Source: Helicobacter_J cappadocius (GTDB taxonomy: Bacteria > Campylobacterota > Campylobacteria > Campylobacterales > Helicobacteraceae). From it: DNA of 64,000 nucleotides. This document shows positions 25,948 to 35,763 of the stretch, one piece after another. The notes under the pieces are model-generated. The model was given only the letters and a program-made list of their open reading frames with translations. It was not told where the DNA came from and did not search any database. Location: contig NZ_JAUPEV010000008.1 in NCBI RefSeq assembly GCF_030686155.1, positions 30,084-94,083 on the forward strand, written 5' to 3'. Both the position numbers and the translations under genes were made by a program. Every line of letters starts with the position of its first letter. The stretch's first letter is position 1.

Positions 25948-28098
25948 TTATTGCTTAAGATTGAGTAGGGTATTTAAAATTTGATCAGAGGTCGTAACTG
26001 CCTTTGAATTTGCCTGAAATCCACGTTGAACAACGATAAGTTGAGTGAGGCTTCGACTTAAATCCACATTACTCATCTCAAGCTTTGAACCAGAGACCCC
26101 GCCTCTTCTACCAGTATTTGCTGCTCCAATCATCGCTTCGCCTGAGTTTCCTGAAGCAGAAAAAACATTTCCTCCTTCTGATTGTAAACCTGTATTGTTG
26201 GCAAAGTTTGCAAGTGCAACCTGAGCAAGTGCAAGAGATTTTCCGTTGCTAAATGCACCAAGCAAAGAACCATTTGAATCAAATCTCACATCCATCAAAT
26301 CTCCAGCTTGATAGCCATCTTGATTAATAGCATAAGTCTCTGATATTTTATCCACACTAGTAAGCCCTCCAAATGTTCCAGAAAGACCAAATTTTAGATT
26401 AACTCTTTGGGGAGCATCTGATCCATTTTTAGGATCGATCTGTAAAACAGGAGGGTTCATACCTGCTAAGCTTCCATCACTATTAAATCGAAGTTTTCCT
26501 CCTTCAAATACATTGGGTCTGCTAGGAGAGGAGCCATAAATCTCTGAAGGTTCAGGCACGATTGCTCTAAAATTCCACTCTGCTCCACCTGTCTTGTAAA
26601 ACTCAAATCGTATCGTGTGCTTAGTACCTAAACTGTCAATCATATCAATGCTAGTTGTATGGATAGCATGACCAATTTTCGAAGTACTTGTAGCTGTTCC
26701 ACCTTCAATAAGAGAGGCTGTGTTAAGTGATTTCATTGTATCTTTAAACAAAACATTGTTTGTAACATTCTCAGAAGCATAACCACTGACAAAAAGATTC
26801 AAATTTTGTTTTTCATTATCTCCATTATCTTTGTTAGCAATTTCAAACATACCATATTTATTTACGGTAACTGAAACTGAAGCGGTACTTTCACTATAAG
26901 CCTTAGTAGGTTCTTTTATCATATTGGCATCATATTGCATCAATGCCCTTAAATCTTCAGTGGTTCTAAACTGCCCAGTAGCAGAATCTGGACTGACTGA
27001 TTTGGTATATCTATACCTAAATGATGTAATATCCGCATCTCCTTGTATAAAACTAGAAAAAGCTCCGGTTCCTGAAGCTGTAACGCGAATATTTTTGACT
27101 TTTTCATCTCCGTCAAGCTCATTTTTATTCTCTAAACTCAAAAGTCCGCCATTTACATATGCTTCTATACCTGTCTTATCTTTTACCGCATTGATAGCAT
27201 TTTGAGCTGCTACAAGAGTGGAAACACCACTCACTGCTGAATCGTTGGTGAAAGAAATTTGAGTACCATTAAGTCCAATTGTATTGGTCGTATCTGATGG
27301 AACAATCTCATTTACCATGTGAGAGGTTTTATAACTTACCCATATACCCTGATTTTCATTTAAGGCAAACGCATCTCCGTCTTGATTAAACAGTGCACCC
27401 ACATCTTCTGCCATCTGTGTCAGATTGGTTTTTGAATCATAGACAGGATTAATACCATCAGATGGAGTTTTTGCACTAGAATCTAAAGCAAAAATACTTG
27501 CCATTTGATCCACATGTCTACCAGCATTCAAATTTGCTCTAAGCGAGACTTCAGTAGTTGCTCTTGCAGGCATTACCATGCCTGGATCAATCTGAATATT
27601 TTTTAAAGGTCCTGTGTTATCAACTTTGAAAAAATCTGTCTCGCTCATTTTTGAAGAGTTTTTAATATCATCTCGCACCCAACCCTGCACAACATAACCA
27701 CCAGTGGTAACAAGATTTCCATTTGCATCAAATACAAATTCACCATCTCTTGTATAATTACGTGTGGTTCCTCTATCGGGACTGATAACAAAAAATCCTT
27801 CTCCCTCAATGGCTAGATCTGTTTTTACATCAGTATTTTGAGTATTACCCTGTGAAAATACCTTTGTAGTTGCATCAATACCTACACCAAGACCTACTGA
27901 AAAATCATTCTGACCACCTAATCCATTTTTATATGGAGAAGTTGCTATCAGCTTTATTTGCGAAAGCATATCAACAAATGAAGCTCTAGAATACTTGAAA
28001 CCAACCGTATTAACATTGGCAATATTATTACTCTCTACATCAAGCGCTATTTGGTGAGCTTGCATACCACTCACACCAGACCACATAGACCTAAGCAT
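25948..28098 (-). CDS. flgE: Flagellar hook protein FlgE
   Basis: A 716-residue hook subunit, near the length of the H. pylori protein and much longer than enterobacterial FlgE because of extra exposed domains in the middle. The N-terminal rod-type motif (LDVESNNIANVNTVGFKYSR) and the C-terminal one (SRSLTQLIVVQRGFQANSKA, ending ILNTLLNLKQ) form the coiled-coil core that assembles the hook. There is no signal peptide, since it is exported through the flagellar type III apparatus. A sigma-54 promoter lies 37 bases upstream and a strong terminator follows, so it is a single-gene unit. Confidence 0.97.
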   Translation of the reverse strand: MLRSMWSGVSGMQAHQIALDVESNNIANVNTVGFKYSRASFVDMLSQIKLIATSPYKNGLGGQNDFSVGLGVGIDATTKVFSQGNTQNTDVKTDLAIEGEGFFVISPDRGTTRNYTRDGEFVFDANGNLVTTGGYVVQGWVRDDIKNSSKMSETDFFKVDNTGPLKNIQIDPGMVMPARATTEVSLRANLNAGRHVDQMASIFALDSSAKTPSDGINPVYDSKTNLTQMAEDVGALFNQDGDAFALNENQGIWVSYKTSHMVNEIVPSDTTNTIGLNGTQISFTNDSAVSGVSTLVAAQNAINAVKDKTGIEAYVNGGLLSLENKNELDGDEKVKNIRVTASGTGAFSSFIQGDADITSFRYRYTKSVSPDSATGQFRTTEDLRALMQYDANMIKEPTKAYSESTASVSVTVNKYGMFEIANKDNGDNEKQNLNLFVSGYASENVTNNVLFKDTMKSLNTASLIEGGTATSTSKIGHAIHTTSIDMIDSLGTKHTIRFEFYKTGGAEWNFRAIVPEPSEIYGSSPSRPNVFEGGKLRFNSDGSLAGMNPPVLQIDPKNGSDAPQRVNLKFGLSGTFGGLTSVDKISETYAINQDGYQAGDLMDVRFDSNGSLLGAFSNGKSLALAQVALANFANNTGLQSEGGNVFSASGNSGEAMIGAANTGRRGGVSGSKLEMSNVDLSRSLTQLIVVQRGFQANSKAVTTSDQILNTLLNLKQ

Positions 28099-28134
28099 AC
28101 AAATCCTTTGGAATTTTATATTTTGTATTCTAAA

Positions 28135-28151
28135 AGCAATTAGTGTGCCAA
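28135..28151 (-). promoter_or_regulatory. Sigma-54 (RpoN) promoter of flgE
   Basis: On the minus strand the sequence reads TTGGCACACTAATTGCT, matching the TTGGCACRNNNNTTGCW consensus at every fixed position, with the GG (28148-28149) and GC (28136-28137) ten bases apart. It lies about 37 bases ahead of the flgE ATG. Middle flagellar genes including flgE are RpoN/FlgR-controlled in Helicobacter. Confidence 0.9.
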
Positions 28152-28217
28152 AAAATGAGATTAAATCATAGAAATTATTTTGAAAAGATGATAAGTGGAA
28201 TTTTTATTTTGTAATAT

Positions 28218-28233
28218 CCCTCTAAAAAGAGGG
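28218..28233 (-). terminator. Hairpin after glnA
   Basis: CCCTCT and AGAGGG form a 6-bp stem around AAAA, eight bases past the glnA stop. On the minus strand a T run is weak, so termination is probable rather than certain. Confidence 0.5.
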
Positions 28234-28241
28234 AGAGAAAG

Positions 28242-29687
28242 CTAACAAGAGTAAGTAGAAATAAACTCAAATGGATGAGGACGTCCTTCCCAAGGCCAAA
28301 TTTCAGTTTCAAATTTAAAACTCTTATAAATCTGAATAAAACTCTCTGTGAACACATCACCTTCTTTAAGGTATTTTCTATCTAAAAGCATTTCTTCCAT
28401 TGCTGTTCTAAGAGTATGAGGCATTTGTTTGATGCCTTTTTCTCGAATTTCGTCAAGTGTAAGCTCAAATAAATCAATATCCATTGGCTCACCAGGATCT
28501 GTTTTATTAACAATACCATCTAAACCTGCCATCAAAATGCAAGAAAATGCAAGATAAGGATTAGCAGAGCTATCAGGAAAACGGAATTCTAATCGAGCAC
28601 TTTTCCCAGATACGCCATAAGGAATTCTCACACTCGCACTTCTATTTTGAGCTGAATAAGTCAAAATAGATGGAGCTTCAAATCCTGGAATAAGCCTTTT
28701 ATAAGAGTTTGTAGAAGCATTTGTAAAAGCAGCAACACTTCTAGCATGTTTTAAAACTCCACCCAAAAAATGGAGTGCAGAATCACTCAAACCTTGATAT
28801 TTTTGACCACTAAAGAGATTTTCTCCTGCCTTCCAAATGCTCACATGTGTGTGCATACCACTTCCATTATCTCCAAAAAGTGGTTTTGGCATGAATGTAG
28901 CTGTTTTGCCATTGAGATGAGCTACCATTTTTACGACGTATTTGAGTTTTTGAACATTATCAGCTGCTTCAACCAAATCACCAAATTTAACGCCAACTTC
29001 ACCTTGTCCTTGTGCTACTTCATGATGAACCACAAATGTTTCCAAACCAACCTGATTAAGGACTTTTACAATCTCTGCTCTCAAATCCATCATCGAATCT
29101 ACTGGCGGAACAGGAAAATAACCACCTTTTGTTCCAGGTCTATGTCCTGAATTAATGCCACCTTCAAAACTTCTATCTCGATTCCATTCGCCTTCTTCGC
29201 TATCTATTTCATAATATTGACAATTTACAGCATCTCTGATTTTGATAGAATCAAAGATAAAAAATTCATTCTCTGGTCCAATATAAACCATATCACCAAT
29301 GCCTGTTTTTTTCAAATGTTCTACAGCCTTCTTTGCCAAACTTCTTGGACATCTCTCATAAGGTTGATCTTTATATATATCCCACACATCGCAAAAAACA
29401 ACAACAGTCGTATCAGCTGTAAATGGGTCAATAAAATATCTAATTGGTTCAGGCAAAAGTATCATATCAGAATGCTGGATAGGTTGCCACGCTTTGATAG
29501 AACTCGCGTCAAATGGGATACCATTATGGAAAGTCTCCTCGCTGAGTGCACTAATAGAATAAGCCATATGATGCCATACACCCTTAATATCAGTGAATCT
29601 GAAATCCACAAATTCCACATCATTGTCCTTACAAAAAGAAAAAAAATCTTTAATAAGCTCTGGCTTACTGTATCTAGGAATACCCAT
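28242..29687 (-). CDS. glnA: Glutamine synthetase type I
   Basis: A 481-residue type I enzyme making glutamine from glutamate, ammonia and ATP; it is the main ammonia-assimilation step. The catalytic motifs are visible: VYIGPENEFFIFD (134-146), NGSGMHTHVSIWK (274-286) and KRLIPGFEAPSILTYS (330-345). At the position of the enterobacterial adenylylation tyrosine the sequence is DIDLFELT with Phe at 407, so adenylylation control is not expected; the same loss is known for H. pylori. A TAGAAT box at 29720-29725 on the minus strand may be its promoter. It stands alone, with a hairpin downstream. Confidence 0.97.
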   Translation of the reverse strand: MGIPRYSKPELIKDFFSFCKDNDVEFVDFRFTDIKGVWHHMAYSISALSEETFHNGIPFDASSIKAWQPIQHSDMILLPEPIRYFIDPFTADTTVVVFCDVWDIYKDQPYERCPRSLAKKAVEHLKKTGIGDMVYIGPENEFFIFDSIKIRDAVNCQYYEIDSEEGEWNRDRSFEGGINSGHRPGTKGGYFPVPPVDSMMDLRAEIVKVLNQVGLETFVVHHEVAQGQGEVGVKFGDLVEAADNVQKLKYVVKMVAHLNGKTATFMPKPLFGDNGSGMHTHVSIWKAGENLFSGQKYQGLSDSALHFLGGVLKHARSVAAFTNASTNSYKRLIPGFEAPSILTYSAQNRSASVRIPYGVSGKSARLEFRFPDSSANPYLAFSCILMAGLDGIVNKTDPGEPMDIDLFELTLDEIREKGIKQMPHTLRTAMEEMLLDRKYLKEGDVFTESFIQIYKSFKFETEIWPWEGRPHPFEFISTYSC

Positions 29688-29846
29688 AACCTACCCTTTT
29701 CTAAATAAATTTATCACAAATTCTACCATTGTATTGTAAAAACCTAACTAAAATATCAACATATAAGATAAAATCTTACCAAAAAATATAATAAGATATA
29801 CAGAAGATTTTAAATCCACACTTTCTATATCACAAGCTAGTTGATA

Positions 29847-31385
29847 TTAAAAAATCTTTTTGCTCAAAAATGCCTTATAATAATAAAATATCCCGACAAG
29901 CAAAATAATACCTATGACATAACCAATCATAATAGAAGAACTAAAACTCGCCACTCCAAAACTAATCATAGCCACAACTGCTGCGGTACTTGCATAGGGA
30001 AACTGAGTAATAAAATGGCTTTGCACAGAACATCCAGCTCCCGTTGCAGATAAAATCGTGGTATCTGAAATAGGAGAAGCGTGATCGCCATATACTGCTC
30101 CTGCCAAAACAGAAGAAATACAAAGAATAGCATCTCCTCCTGAAGCTATTGCCAAACTAACTCCAATAGGCAACATAATTGCGAAAGTCCCCCAACTCGT
30201 TCCTGTAGCAAAAGCTATAAAACCTGAAATGGCAAAAAGTACCATTGGCATGGCTAATCCCGCACTCTCAGATAAAAAATCTTTACTGATATTGGCAAGA
30301 TATACACCTGTTTGCATATCATCACTAATCACAGGCCCTATCGCCCATGCCAAAATCAATATTAAAATCGCTGGGAGCATACTCTTGATTCCATCAGTTA
30401 CCATCAAAATAAAGGATGATTTATTTAAATGTCTAATAGAGATCAAAACACTCACTATCAACGCAAAAAGCCCTCCATAAAAAAGCGAAAATGCGGTATC
30501 AGTGTTTTTTAACATAGAAAAAAGAGTGTTTTGTCTTCCTGCTTCAAATCCTGTCCATAAAATCATAAATGCAATCGATATTATCAACACAATCACAGGA
30601 ACAATCAATAACCACACAGAACTTGAAGGTTTATTCAGTTCTTCGCTAGAAAGAAAATCCCTCACCCCAATATTTTTATTTTTAACCATTGCAGGGAGAT
30701 TTATCTGCCAATATATCGTTAAAAATACCGCCAAAAGAGCAAACCAAGCATAATAATTACTCCATACACTATGTATCAATACAAATAATCCATCTCCTAC
30801 AGATTCAGGGACACTTGAATGCATAATTCCCAATATATACGCCCCCCAGCTCGAAATAGGCATCAAAATACAAACAGGTGCAGATGTGGAATCAATCACA
30901 TAAGCCAAACGTTCTCTTGTGGAATGATTAGCATCATTAAGAGATTTGGAAATCTGACCAACAGTTAGAGCATTAAAATAGTCATCAATAAAAATAATAA
31001 TACCTGCTATAAAAGCAATAAATTCTGATCCTTGAGGTGTTTTAATACGATGACGTGCCCATTTTACAAAGGCATTCACTGCACCTGAATGAGAAATGGT
31101 CTGCGTAAGAATACCCAATACAATCAAAAAACCAAATACATAGATACTGGAATATTTCAATACCAAAATAGATGTTCCATCTTGTGTAGGTTCAAAGCTA
31201 TAAAGAACGGTGGAGATTTTTTCATAGATATAATTAAAGGTTCCCATCAAGTGTTGGTAATTCATCATCACACCACCTAGAACAATTCCCACAAAAAGCG
31301 AGAGAACGACTCTTTTGGTAGCAAAAACCATCACAATAACACACAGGGGAACCAATAAACTTAAGATAGAATCGGCATAACTCAT
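29847..31385 (-). CDS. Na+/H+ antiporter, NhaC family
   Basis: A 512-residue integral membrane protein with about twelve to thirteen hydrophobic segments. Family-typical pieces include IAFIAGIIIFIDDYFNALTVG (IDDYFN motif), DSTSAPVCILMPISSWGAY and GTSWGTFAIMLPIGVSLA, followed by VYGDHASPISDTTILSATGA. These place it among NhaC-type exchangers, which remove sodium or exchange substrate pairs. Substrate could instead be malate/lactate or arginine-like pairs, as in some family members. It stands alone, between glnA and the DUF1090 pair; its ATG is at 31385. Confidence 0.85.
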   Translation of the reverse strand: MSYADSILSLLVPLCVIVMVFATKRVVLSLFVGIVLGGVMMNYQHLMGTFNYIYEKISTVLYSFEPTQDGTSILVLKYSSIYVFGFLIVLGILTQTISHSGAVNAFVKWARHRIKTPQGSEFIAFIAGIIIFIDDYFNALTVGQISKSLNDANHSTRERLAYVIDSTSAPVCILMPISSWGAYILGIMHSSVPESVGDGLFVLIHSVWSNYYAWFALLAVFLTIYWQINLPAMVKNKNIGVRDFLSSEELNKPSSSVWLLIVPVIVLIISIAFMILWTGFEAGRQNTLFSMLKNTDTAFSLFYGGLFALIVSVLISIRHLNKSSFILMVTDGIKSMLPAILILILAWAIGPVISDDMQTGVYLANISKDFLSESAGLAMPMVLFAISGFIAFATGTSWGTFAIMLPIGVSLAIASGGDAILCISSVLAGAVYGDHASPISDTTILSATGAGCSVQSHFITQFPYASTAAVVAMISFGVASFSSSIMIGYVIGIILLVGIFYYYKAFLSKKIF

Positions 31386-31433
31386 AAAATCCCTTGAAAG
31401 ATAAAATTTTATGAAATCATACCAAAAATGCTA

Positions 31434-31838
31434 CTACTTTGAAGATTTAGAAGCTGGTGGAGTGAGCAAATCTTCCATTTTTTTCAGTTCTTGTTTTTTG
31501 GAATCAAGTTCAGTTTGCACCATTTTAAGTTTCATCTCTGTTTTTTTGATCCTATCTGATTTTCCTTTGGCTTGAACTTCTGAAAGCTTTTGCTTGACTT
31601 CTGTTATTTTTTGTTCTAATTTTGTGATATCTGTTTTGATTTCAGCTATGACAACATCATCTTTGCAGTGTTTTTGTAACTCTTTGAGAGCTTTTTTGAG
31701 TCCTGAAATTTTGTCTTTATGTCCATGTTTGTTGGCATAATCTATTTGATTTTGAACATCTTTTTCTTTAAAATCACACACAGGACCTGCCAATAAAATA
31801 CCGCAAGCAACAAAACTTAAAACTATTATCTTTTTCAT
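31434..31838 (-). CDS. DUF1090 small periplasmic protein, copy 1
   Basis: A 134-residue protein with a signal peptide (MKKIIVLSFVACGILLAGP) followed by CDFKEKDVQNQIDYANKHG, the DUF1090 signature. The two Cys, one near the start of the mature chain and one in KHCKDD, may form a disulfide. The rest is a charged Lys/Glu-rich coiled coil. Its neighbour at 31883-32281 is a tandem paralogue. Family members such as YqjC of E. coli have no firm function. Location in the periplasm is inferred from the signal peptide. Confidence 0.75.
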   Translation of the reverse strand: MKKIIVLSFVACGILLAGPVCDFKEKDVQNQIDYANKHGHKDKISGLKKALKELQKHCKDDVVIAEIKTDITKLEQKITEVKQKLSEVQAKGKSDRIKKTEMKLKMVQTELDSKKQELKKMEDLLTPPASKSSK

Positions 31839-31882
31839 TTTTATCTCCGTCTATAAAATTATTTAAGGCCTTAGATTATATC

Positions 31883-32281
31883 TTATTTTTTATTCCCTGA
31901 GCTTTTAATCAAATCCTTCATTCTCAACATTTCCTGTTTAGCAGCAATATACTGCATATTGGCAACCTTGTAGTCAATCTGTGCTTGTCTGAGATTATGT
32001 GCATTGCCATCTATTTGTGCCTGATGGAGTGCTGATCTTGCACTTTGTAGATTTTTTTGAGTATTCTTTATGTTTTGATTGATCTCTTCTAAGATATCAG
32101 AATCTCGACATGTCTTTGAAAAATCCGATAGCTTTACCTCTAATTGTTTTGCTTTATCTTCAAAACCTTTCTTTTTTGCATAATCAATCTGAGATTTTAA
32201 ATCATTTAGCTTAAAATCACAAACAGGACCTGCATAAACAATCCCTCCCAAAACTGCACTTACAAGTAAAATCTTAACCAA
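31883..32281 (-). CDS. DUF1090 small periplasmic protein, copy 2
   Basis: A 132-residue paralogue of the gene just downstream, with a signal peptide (MVKILLVSAVLGGIVYAGP) and the same mature opening CDFKLNDLKSQIDYAKKKG. The second Cys is in KTCRDSD. The C-terminal part is a helical region rich in Gln, Ala and Lys. The gap to copy 1 is 44 bases and both read leftward, so they are probably cotranscribed. Function is unknown. The start at 32281 uses a TTG-or-GTG-type codon position; an AAGGGATTGG stretch sits at the start, so the exact codon is not fully settled. Confidence 0.7.
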   Translation of the reverse strand: MVKILLVSAVLGGIVYAGPVCDFKLNDLKSQIDYAKKKGFEDKAKQLEVKLSDFSKTCRDSDILEEINQNIKNTQKNLQSARSALHQAQIDGNAHNLRQAQIDYKVANMQYIAAKQEMLRMKDLIKSSGNKK

Positions 32282-32336
32282 TCCCTTCTCCTCTTTTGAA
32301 GTTTCATCTGATTATACAAAACACATACCAACAAAA

Positions 32337-35300
32337 CTATCGATCCTTATCTTGCTGATCTGTTTGTTTGGGTATTTTTTTACGCAAGGTTTCTAAGATT
32401 ATATTTAAAATATCATCATCATCTTTACTTGAGGCTAGTATTGTTTCTTTGACATCGTTATTGTAGATTATGGTTATGTTTTGTGCATAATTAGAAATCG
32501 CTTTTATTTGAAGAGAATTTGCCAAAATCTTTATCATAATAATCTGCAAGAATTGTAGAGTCATTATATCAGGCTTTCCAAATCTATCTTCAATCTCGCC
32601 TTCTATTTCATAGACCTCAGCTATTTCTTTACATAAGGATAAACGTCTATATAATTCAAGTCTAAGTCTATCACTTATAATGAGTTCAGGATTGAGATAA
32701 GCACTCACACTGAGTTTAATATCTACACTTGCTGGATTTTGAATATTTGAGCCACTTAACTGCGTTATAGCTTCCTCGAGCATTCTCAAATAAAGACCAT
32801 AACCAATATTTTTTATATGACCACTTTGAGCTTGTCCAATAAGATTTCCACCCCCTCTTATTTCAAGATCATGATAAGCAATAGATGCCCCACTTCCCAA
32901 ATAAGAGTTCTTTTCTAATGCAAGAAGACGTTTTTGCGCTTCCTCTGTAATGGTTTTTTTCTCATTTACAAGAAAATAACAAAACCCTTCTTTATTTCCA
33001 CGTCCTACCCTTCCTCTAAGTTGATGCAAATCAGCAAGTCCAAATTTATCTGCTTCATTAATAATGATTGTATTGGCATTTGGAAGATGTATTCCAGATT
33101 CCACAATAGAAGTACATAAAAGCATATGATATTTTCCATCGGCAAAATCAATCATAATATCTTCACTTTCTTCAGAATGAATTTGAGAGTGCAAAATAGC
33201 GATTTTTAGATTTGGAACGAGTTCTTGAATTTGTTTTTTGATCTTATCTATTGTAGCAATATTATTATGAATATAAAATACCTGACCATTTCTACGCAAT
33301 TCCCTATGAATGATTTCCTTCAATAAAGCAGGGGTATTTTCTTTCACAAATGTTTTATTGGGTTGTTTTTGAGTAGGAGGAATAAGCAATGAACTCATTC
33401 CTTTTATTTGCGAAAGTGCCATATTTAAAGTTCTAGGTATTGGGGTTGCAGACATGCTTAGAAGATGAGAATCTTTGCTGAGATCTTTGATATTTTCTTT
33501 TTGCTTCACGCCAAATTTATGTTCCTCATCTACCACAATCAAACCTAAGTTTTTAAACCTTGCATTAAGTAGTGAATGTGTTCCCACTATCACATCAATA
33601 TCTCCATCAAGAAGTTGTTTGAGAATTTGGTTTTTATGGGATTTTACAAATCTATCAAGCTTGGCAACTCTTATACCAAAAGATTCTAATCTCTTTTTGA
33701 GTGTATTAAAGTGTTGATTACATAGTAGAGTTGTAGGCACAATCAATGCAGATTGGTAACCGCTTTTATATACCGCAAAAATAGCATTGAGTGCGACTTC
33801 TGTCTTACCAAAGCCAACATCTCCACTCAAAAGCCTATCCATCACTTTTCCACTACTAATATCAGCAAAAATCTCTTTAATAGAACGTTCCTGATCGTTA
33901 GTAAGAACAAAATTACAGGAATTCTTGAATGTCTCAATTTCTGGCAAAGAAACATCAATTCTCTTACCTTCGATAATGTCTCTTTGAGCAGCTAATTGAA
34001 TGATAGCATCTGCTATTTCAAAAAGCTTGATTTTTACTTTTTCTTTTAATTTTGCAAAACTCCCTTTGCCTAGTTTGTCCATAACAGGAATGCTTCCAGA
34101 AGGTGCAATATAACGTTGTATCATATGCAGATTCTCCACAGGAAGAAGGAGTTTATCTTGCCCTTGATAAAGTATTTCAATAAAATCCCGAACACTTCCA
34201 AGCACTGTATTTTGAGCAATACCTTTAAATATACCGATTCCATAATCATCATGAACGACATATTCTCCTATGTTGAGCTCATCAATACCAATTTTTGTTT
34301 TTTTCTGTTTGTGTATCTTTGTATAAGTATTTAGAGAAATAATAAGTTCTGTTGGTGTGGAAATATTAATAATACAATCAGAAATCATACAATTAACAGA
34401 TTTATTGAGTGTTAGATTTTTGAAAAGTGCTTGATTTTTTCCAAGAAGGGTAATGGATTTATTTGCATTCAATTCAATAATAGAATCTAAAAGTCTTTTA
34501 TCTATTTCAATATCAAGACTTCCATTTTTAGGAATATCAAGCACTCTTAAAGAGGTAAAATCCTTCAAATTCAAAGATAAGCCATTCTCAAGATCAAAAA
34601 TCTCCTTAGCCTCCTGCAATGCCTGTATACTCAAAACAGATTCATAAGTTTTGACAAAATTAATCCCATCTTCTTGCAAAAACCAAAAACCAAGCGATGA
34701 AATATCCTTGCTAAAAGCATCAAAATCTGATTGGGAAATTTGTTCGTTTAAAAGATTATACTGTTCTTGATTCAAGCTAAATAATGCTGGAGGAATGTCA
34801 ATAAAATCATATTCAGTTTTTTCACTGATTTGCGTATCAGGATCAAAACAACGAATACTTTCGCACTCATTATCAAAAAAAGCGATACGATAAGGAGATG
34901 AAAAAGGAGGGAATATATCAATAATATCTCCACGAAAACTAACTTCGCCTTCTACACTCACAATATCAACATTCTCATATCCATAATATAAAAGTTTATT
35001 TTTGAGATCAGAAATATCAACACAAGTATTTTTTTGAATCACAAAACTCTGAAGCAATTCTGCTCTTGGCAGGGGATATAATAAACTAGAAATAGGTGAA
35101 ATAAGCAAAGGATTGGAAGAATTGTAAAATTCTCTTAATTTCACGAGCAATTCACTAAACTCACTCACAAAAGAACGCATATCATCACCCATTCTTGCCC
35201 GAAAATCAGGAAAAAGAATAGGCTTAAGAGAAGTTTTTTTCTCACAAAATTTTGCAACTTGATAGGCTTGGTGTGCCTCCATACTATCTTTGGTAATTAA

Positions 35301-35354
35301 AATGGATGCTTTAAACCCATTTTTAAAAGCATCATAGAGACTGGATTGTATCAT
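32337..35354 (-). CDS. mfd: Transcription-repair coupling factor Mfd
   Basis: Mfd removes RNA polymerase stalled at DNA damage and recruits UvrA. The N-terminal UvrB-like part is followed by the polymerase-interaction domain (DELNIGEYVVHDDYGIGIFKG) and the RecG-like translocase: Walker A LLSGDVGFGKTEVAL, DEEH box LIVVDEEHKFG, SATPIPRTLNMAL and motif VI QLRGRVGRGNKEGFCYF. I choose ATG 35354 (MIQSSLYDAFKNG); the frame is open to 35420, but those 22 residues lie inside the bactofilin gene. Even so it overlaps the bactofilin end by 23 bases. It is the last gene of the long leftward block. Confidence 0.94.
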   Translation of the reverse strand: MIQSSLYDAFKNGFKASILITKDSMEAHQAYQVAKFCEKKTSLKPILFPDFRARMGDDMRSFVSEFSELLVKLREFYNSSNPLLISPISSLLYPLPRAELLQSFVIQKNTCVDISDLKNKLLYYGYENVDIVSVEGEVSFRGDIIDIFPPFSSPYRIAFFDNECESIRCFDPDTQISEKTEYDFIDIPPALFSLNQEQYNLLNEQISQSDFDAFSKDISSLGFWFLQEDGINFVKTYESVLSIQALQEAKEIFDLENGLSLNLKDFTSLRVLDIPKNGSLDIEIDKRLLDSIIELNANKSITLLGKNQALFKNLTLNKSVNCMISDCIINISTPTELIISLNTYTKIHKQKKTKIGIDELNIGEYVVHDDYGIGIFKGIAQNTVLGSVRDFIEILYQGQDKLLLPVENLHMIQRYIAPSGSIPVMDKLGKGSFAKLKEKVKIKLFEIADAIIQLAAQRDIIEGKRIDVSLPEIETFKNSCNFVLTNDQERSIKEIFADISSGKVMDRLLSGDVGFGKTEVALNAIFAVYKSGYQSALIVPTTLLCNQHFNTLKKRLESFGIRVAKLDRFVKSHKNQILKQLLDGDIDVIVGTHSLLNARFKNLGLIVVDEEHKFGVKQKENIKDLSKDSHLLSMSATPIPRTLNMALSQIKGMSSLLIPPTQKQPNKTFVKENTPALLKEIIHRELRRNGQVFYIHNNIATIDKIKKQIQELVPNLKIAILHSQIHSEESEDIMIDFADGKYHMLLCTSIVESGIHLPNANTIIINEADKFGLADLHQLRGRVGRGNKEGFCYFLVNEKKTITEEAQKRLLALEKNSYLGSGASIAYHDLEIRGGGNLIGQAQSGHIKNIGYGLYLRMLEEAITQLSGSNIQNPASVDIKLSVSAYLNPELIISDRLRLELYRRLSLCKEIAEVYEIEGEIEDRFGKPDIMTLQFLQIIMIKILANSLQIKAISNYAQNITIIYNNDVKETILASSKDDDDILNIILETLRKKIPKQTDQQDKDR

Positions 35355-35763
35355 TTGTGGGTTTGATAGTAGGTGTTTTATGTGTTTTATCACTTGATCC
35401 TGTTTTGGTTTTGCTCTCACCCATAAAAATACCTTTTCTCTCGATCACTAACTCTGAAGTGATGATTTTTCCATCAATGCGTCCAAGTGGCAAAATCTCA
35501 ACCACTTCAGACTCTGTGGTGCCATTAAACTTTCCACTCACAATAAGTTTTTGTGCATAGATTTCTCCGCTCACAAGTCCGCTTTTCCCAATCATCACTG
35601 TATTTTTAGAATTTATATTTCCCTCAAATTCACCATCAATATGCAAATGGCAATCTGTGTTGATTTCGCCTTTTAATTTTGTTCCTTGAGCGATAATGGT
35701 TGCTGGTCCCATTTTTCCTGTCCCTCCATTAGGTTGTTTATTGTCGTTAGTAAAGATTGCCAT
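35332..35763 (-). CDS. ccmA: Bactofilin CcmA, cell-shape protein
   Basis: A 143-residue bactofilin that polymerises without nucleotide and, in H. pylori, helps localise peptidoglycan enzymes that make the helical cell shape. The core of short beta-helix turns is visible (ATIIAQGTKLKGEI, HIDGEFEGNI, VMIGKSGLVSGEI, LIVSGKFNGT, EILPLGRIDGKI). The start MAIFTNDNKQ is family-typical although it sits 91 bases inside the end of csd1. The gene also overlaps the mfd start. Such overlaps tie csd2, csd1, ccmA and mfd together translationally. Confidence 0.93.
   Translation of the reverse strand: MAIFTNDNKQPNGGTGKMGPATIIAQGTKLKGEINTDCHLHIDGEFEGNINSKNTVMIGKSGLVSGEIYAQKLIVSGKFNGTTESEVVEILPLGRIDGKIITSELVIERKGIFMGESKTKTGSSDKTHKTPTIKPTNDTIQSL

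Noticed and set aside
28770..29708. Open frames on the strand opposite glnA
   Set aside because: They have no conserved motifs and mirror a strongly conserved gene; they are shadows.
35355..35420. 22-residue N-terminal extension of Mfd
   Set aside because: It lies wholly inside the bactofilin gene and does not resemble Mfd N-termini; MIQSSLYDAF is a better start.
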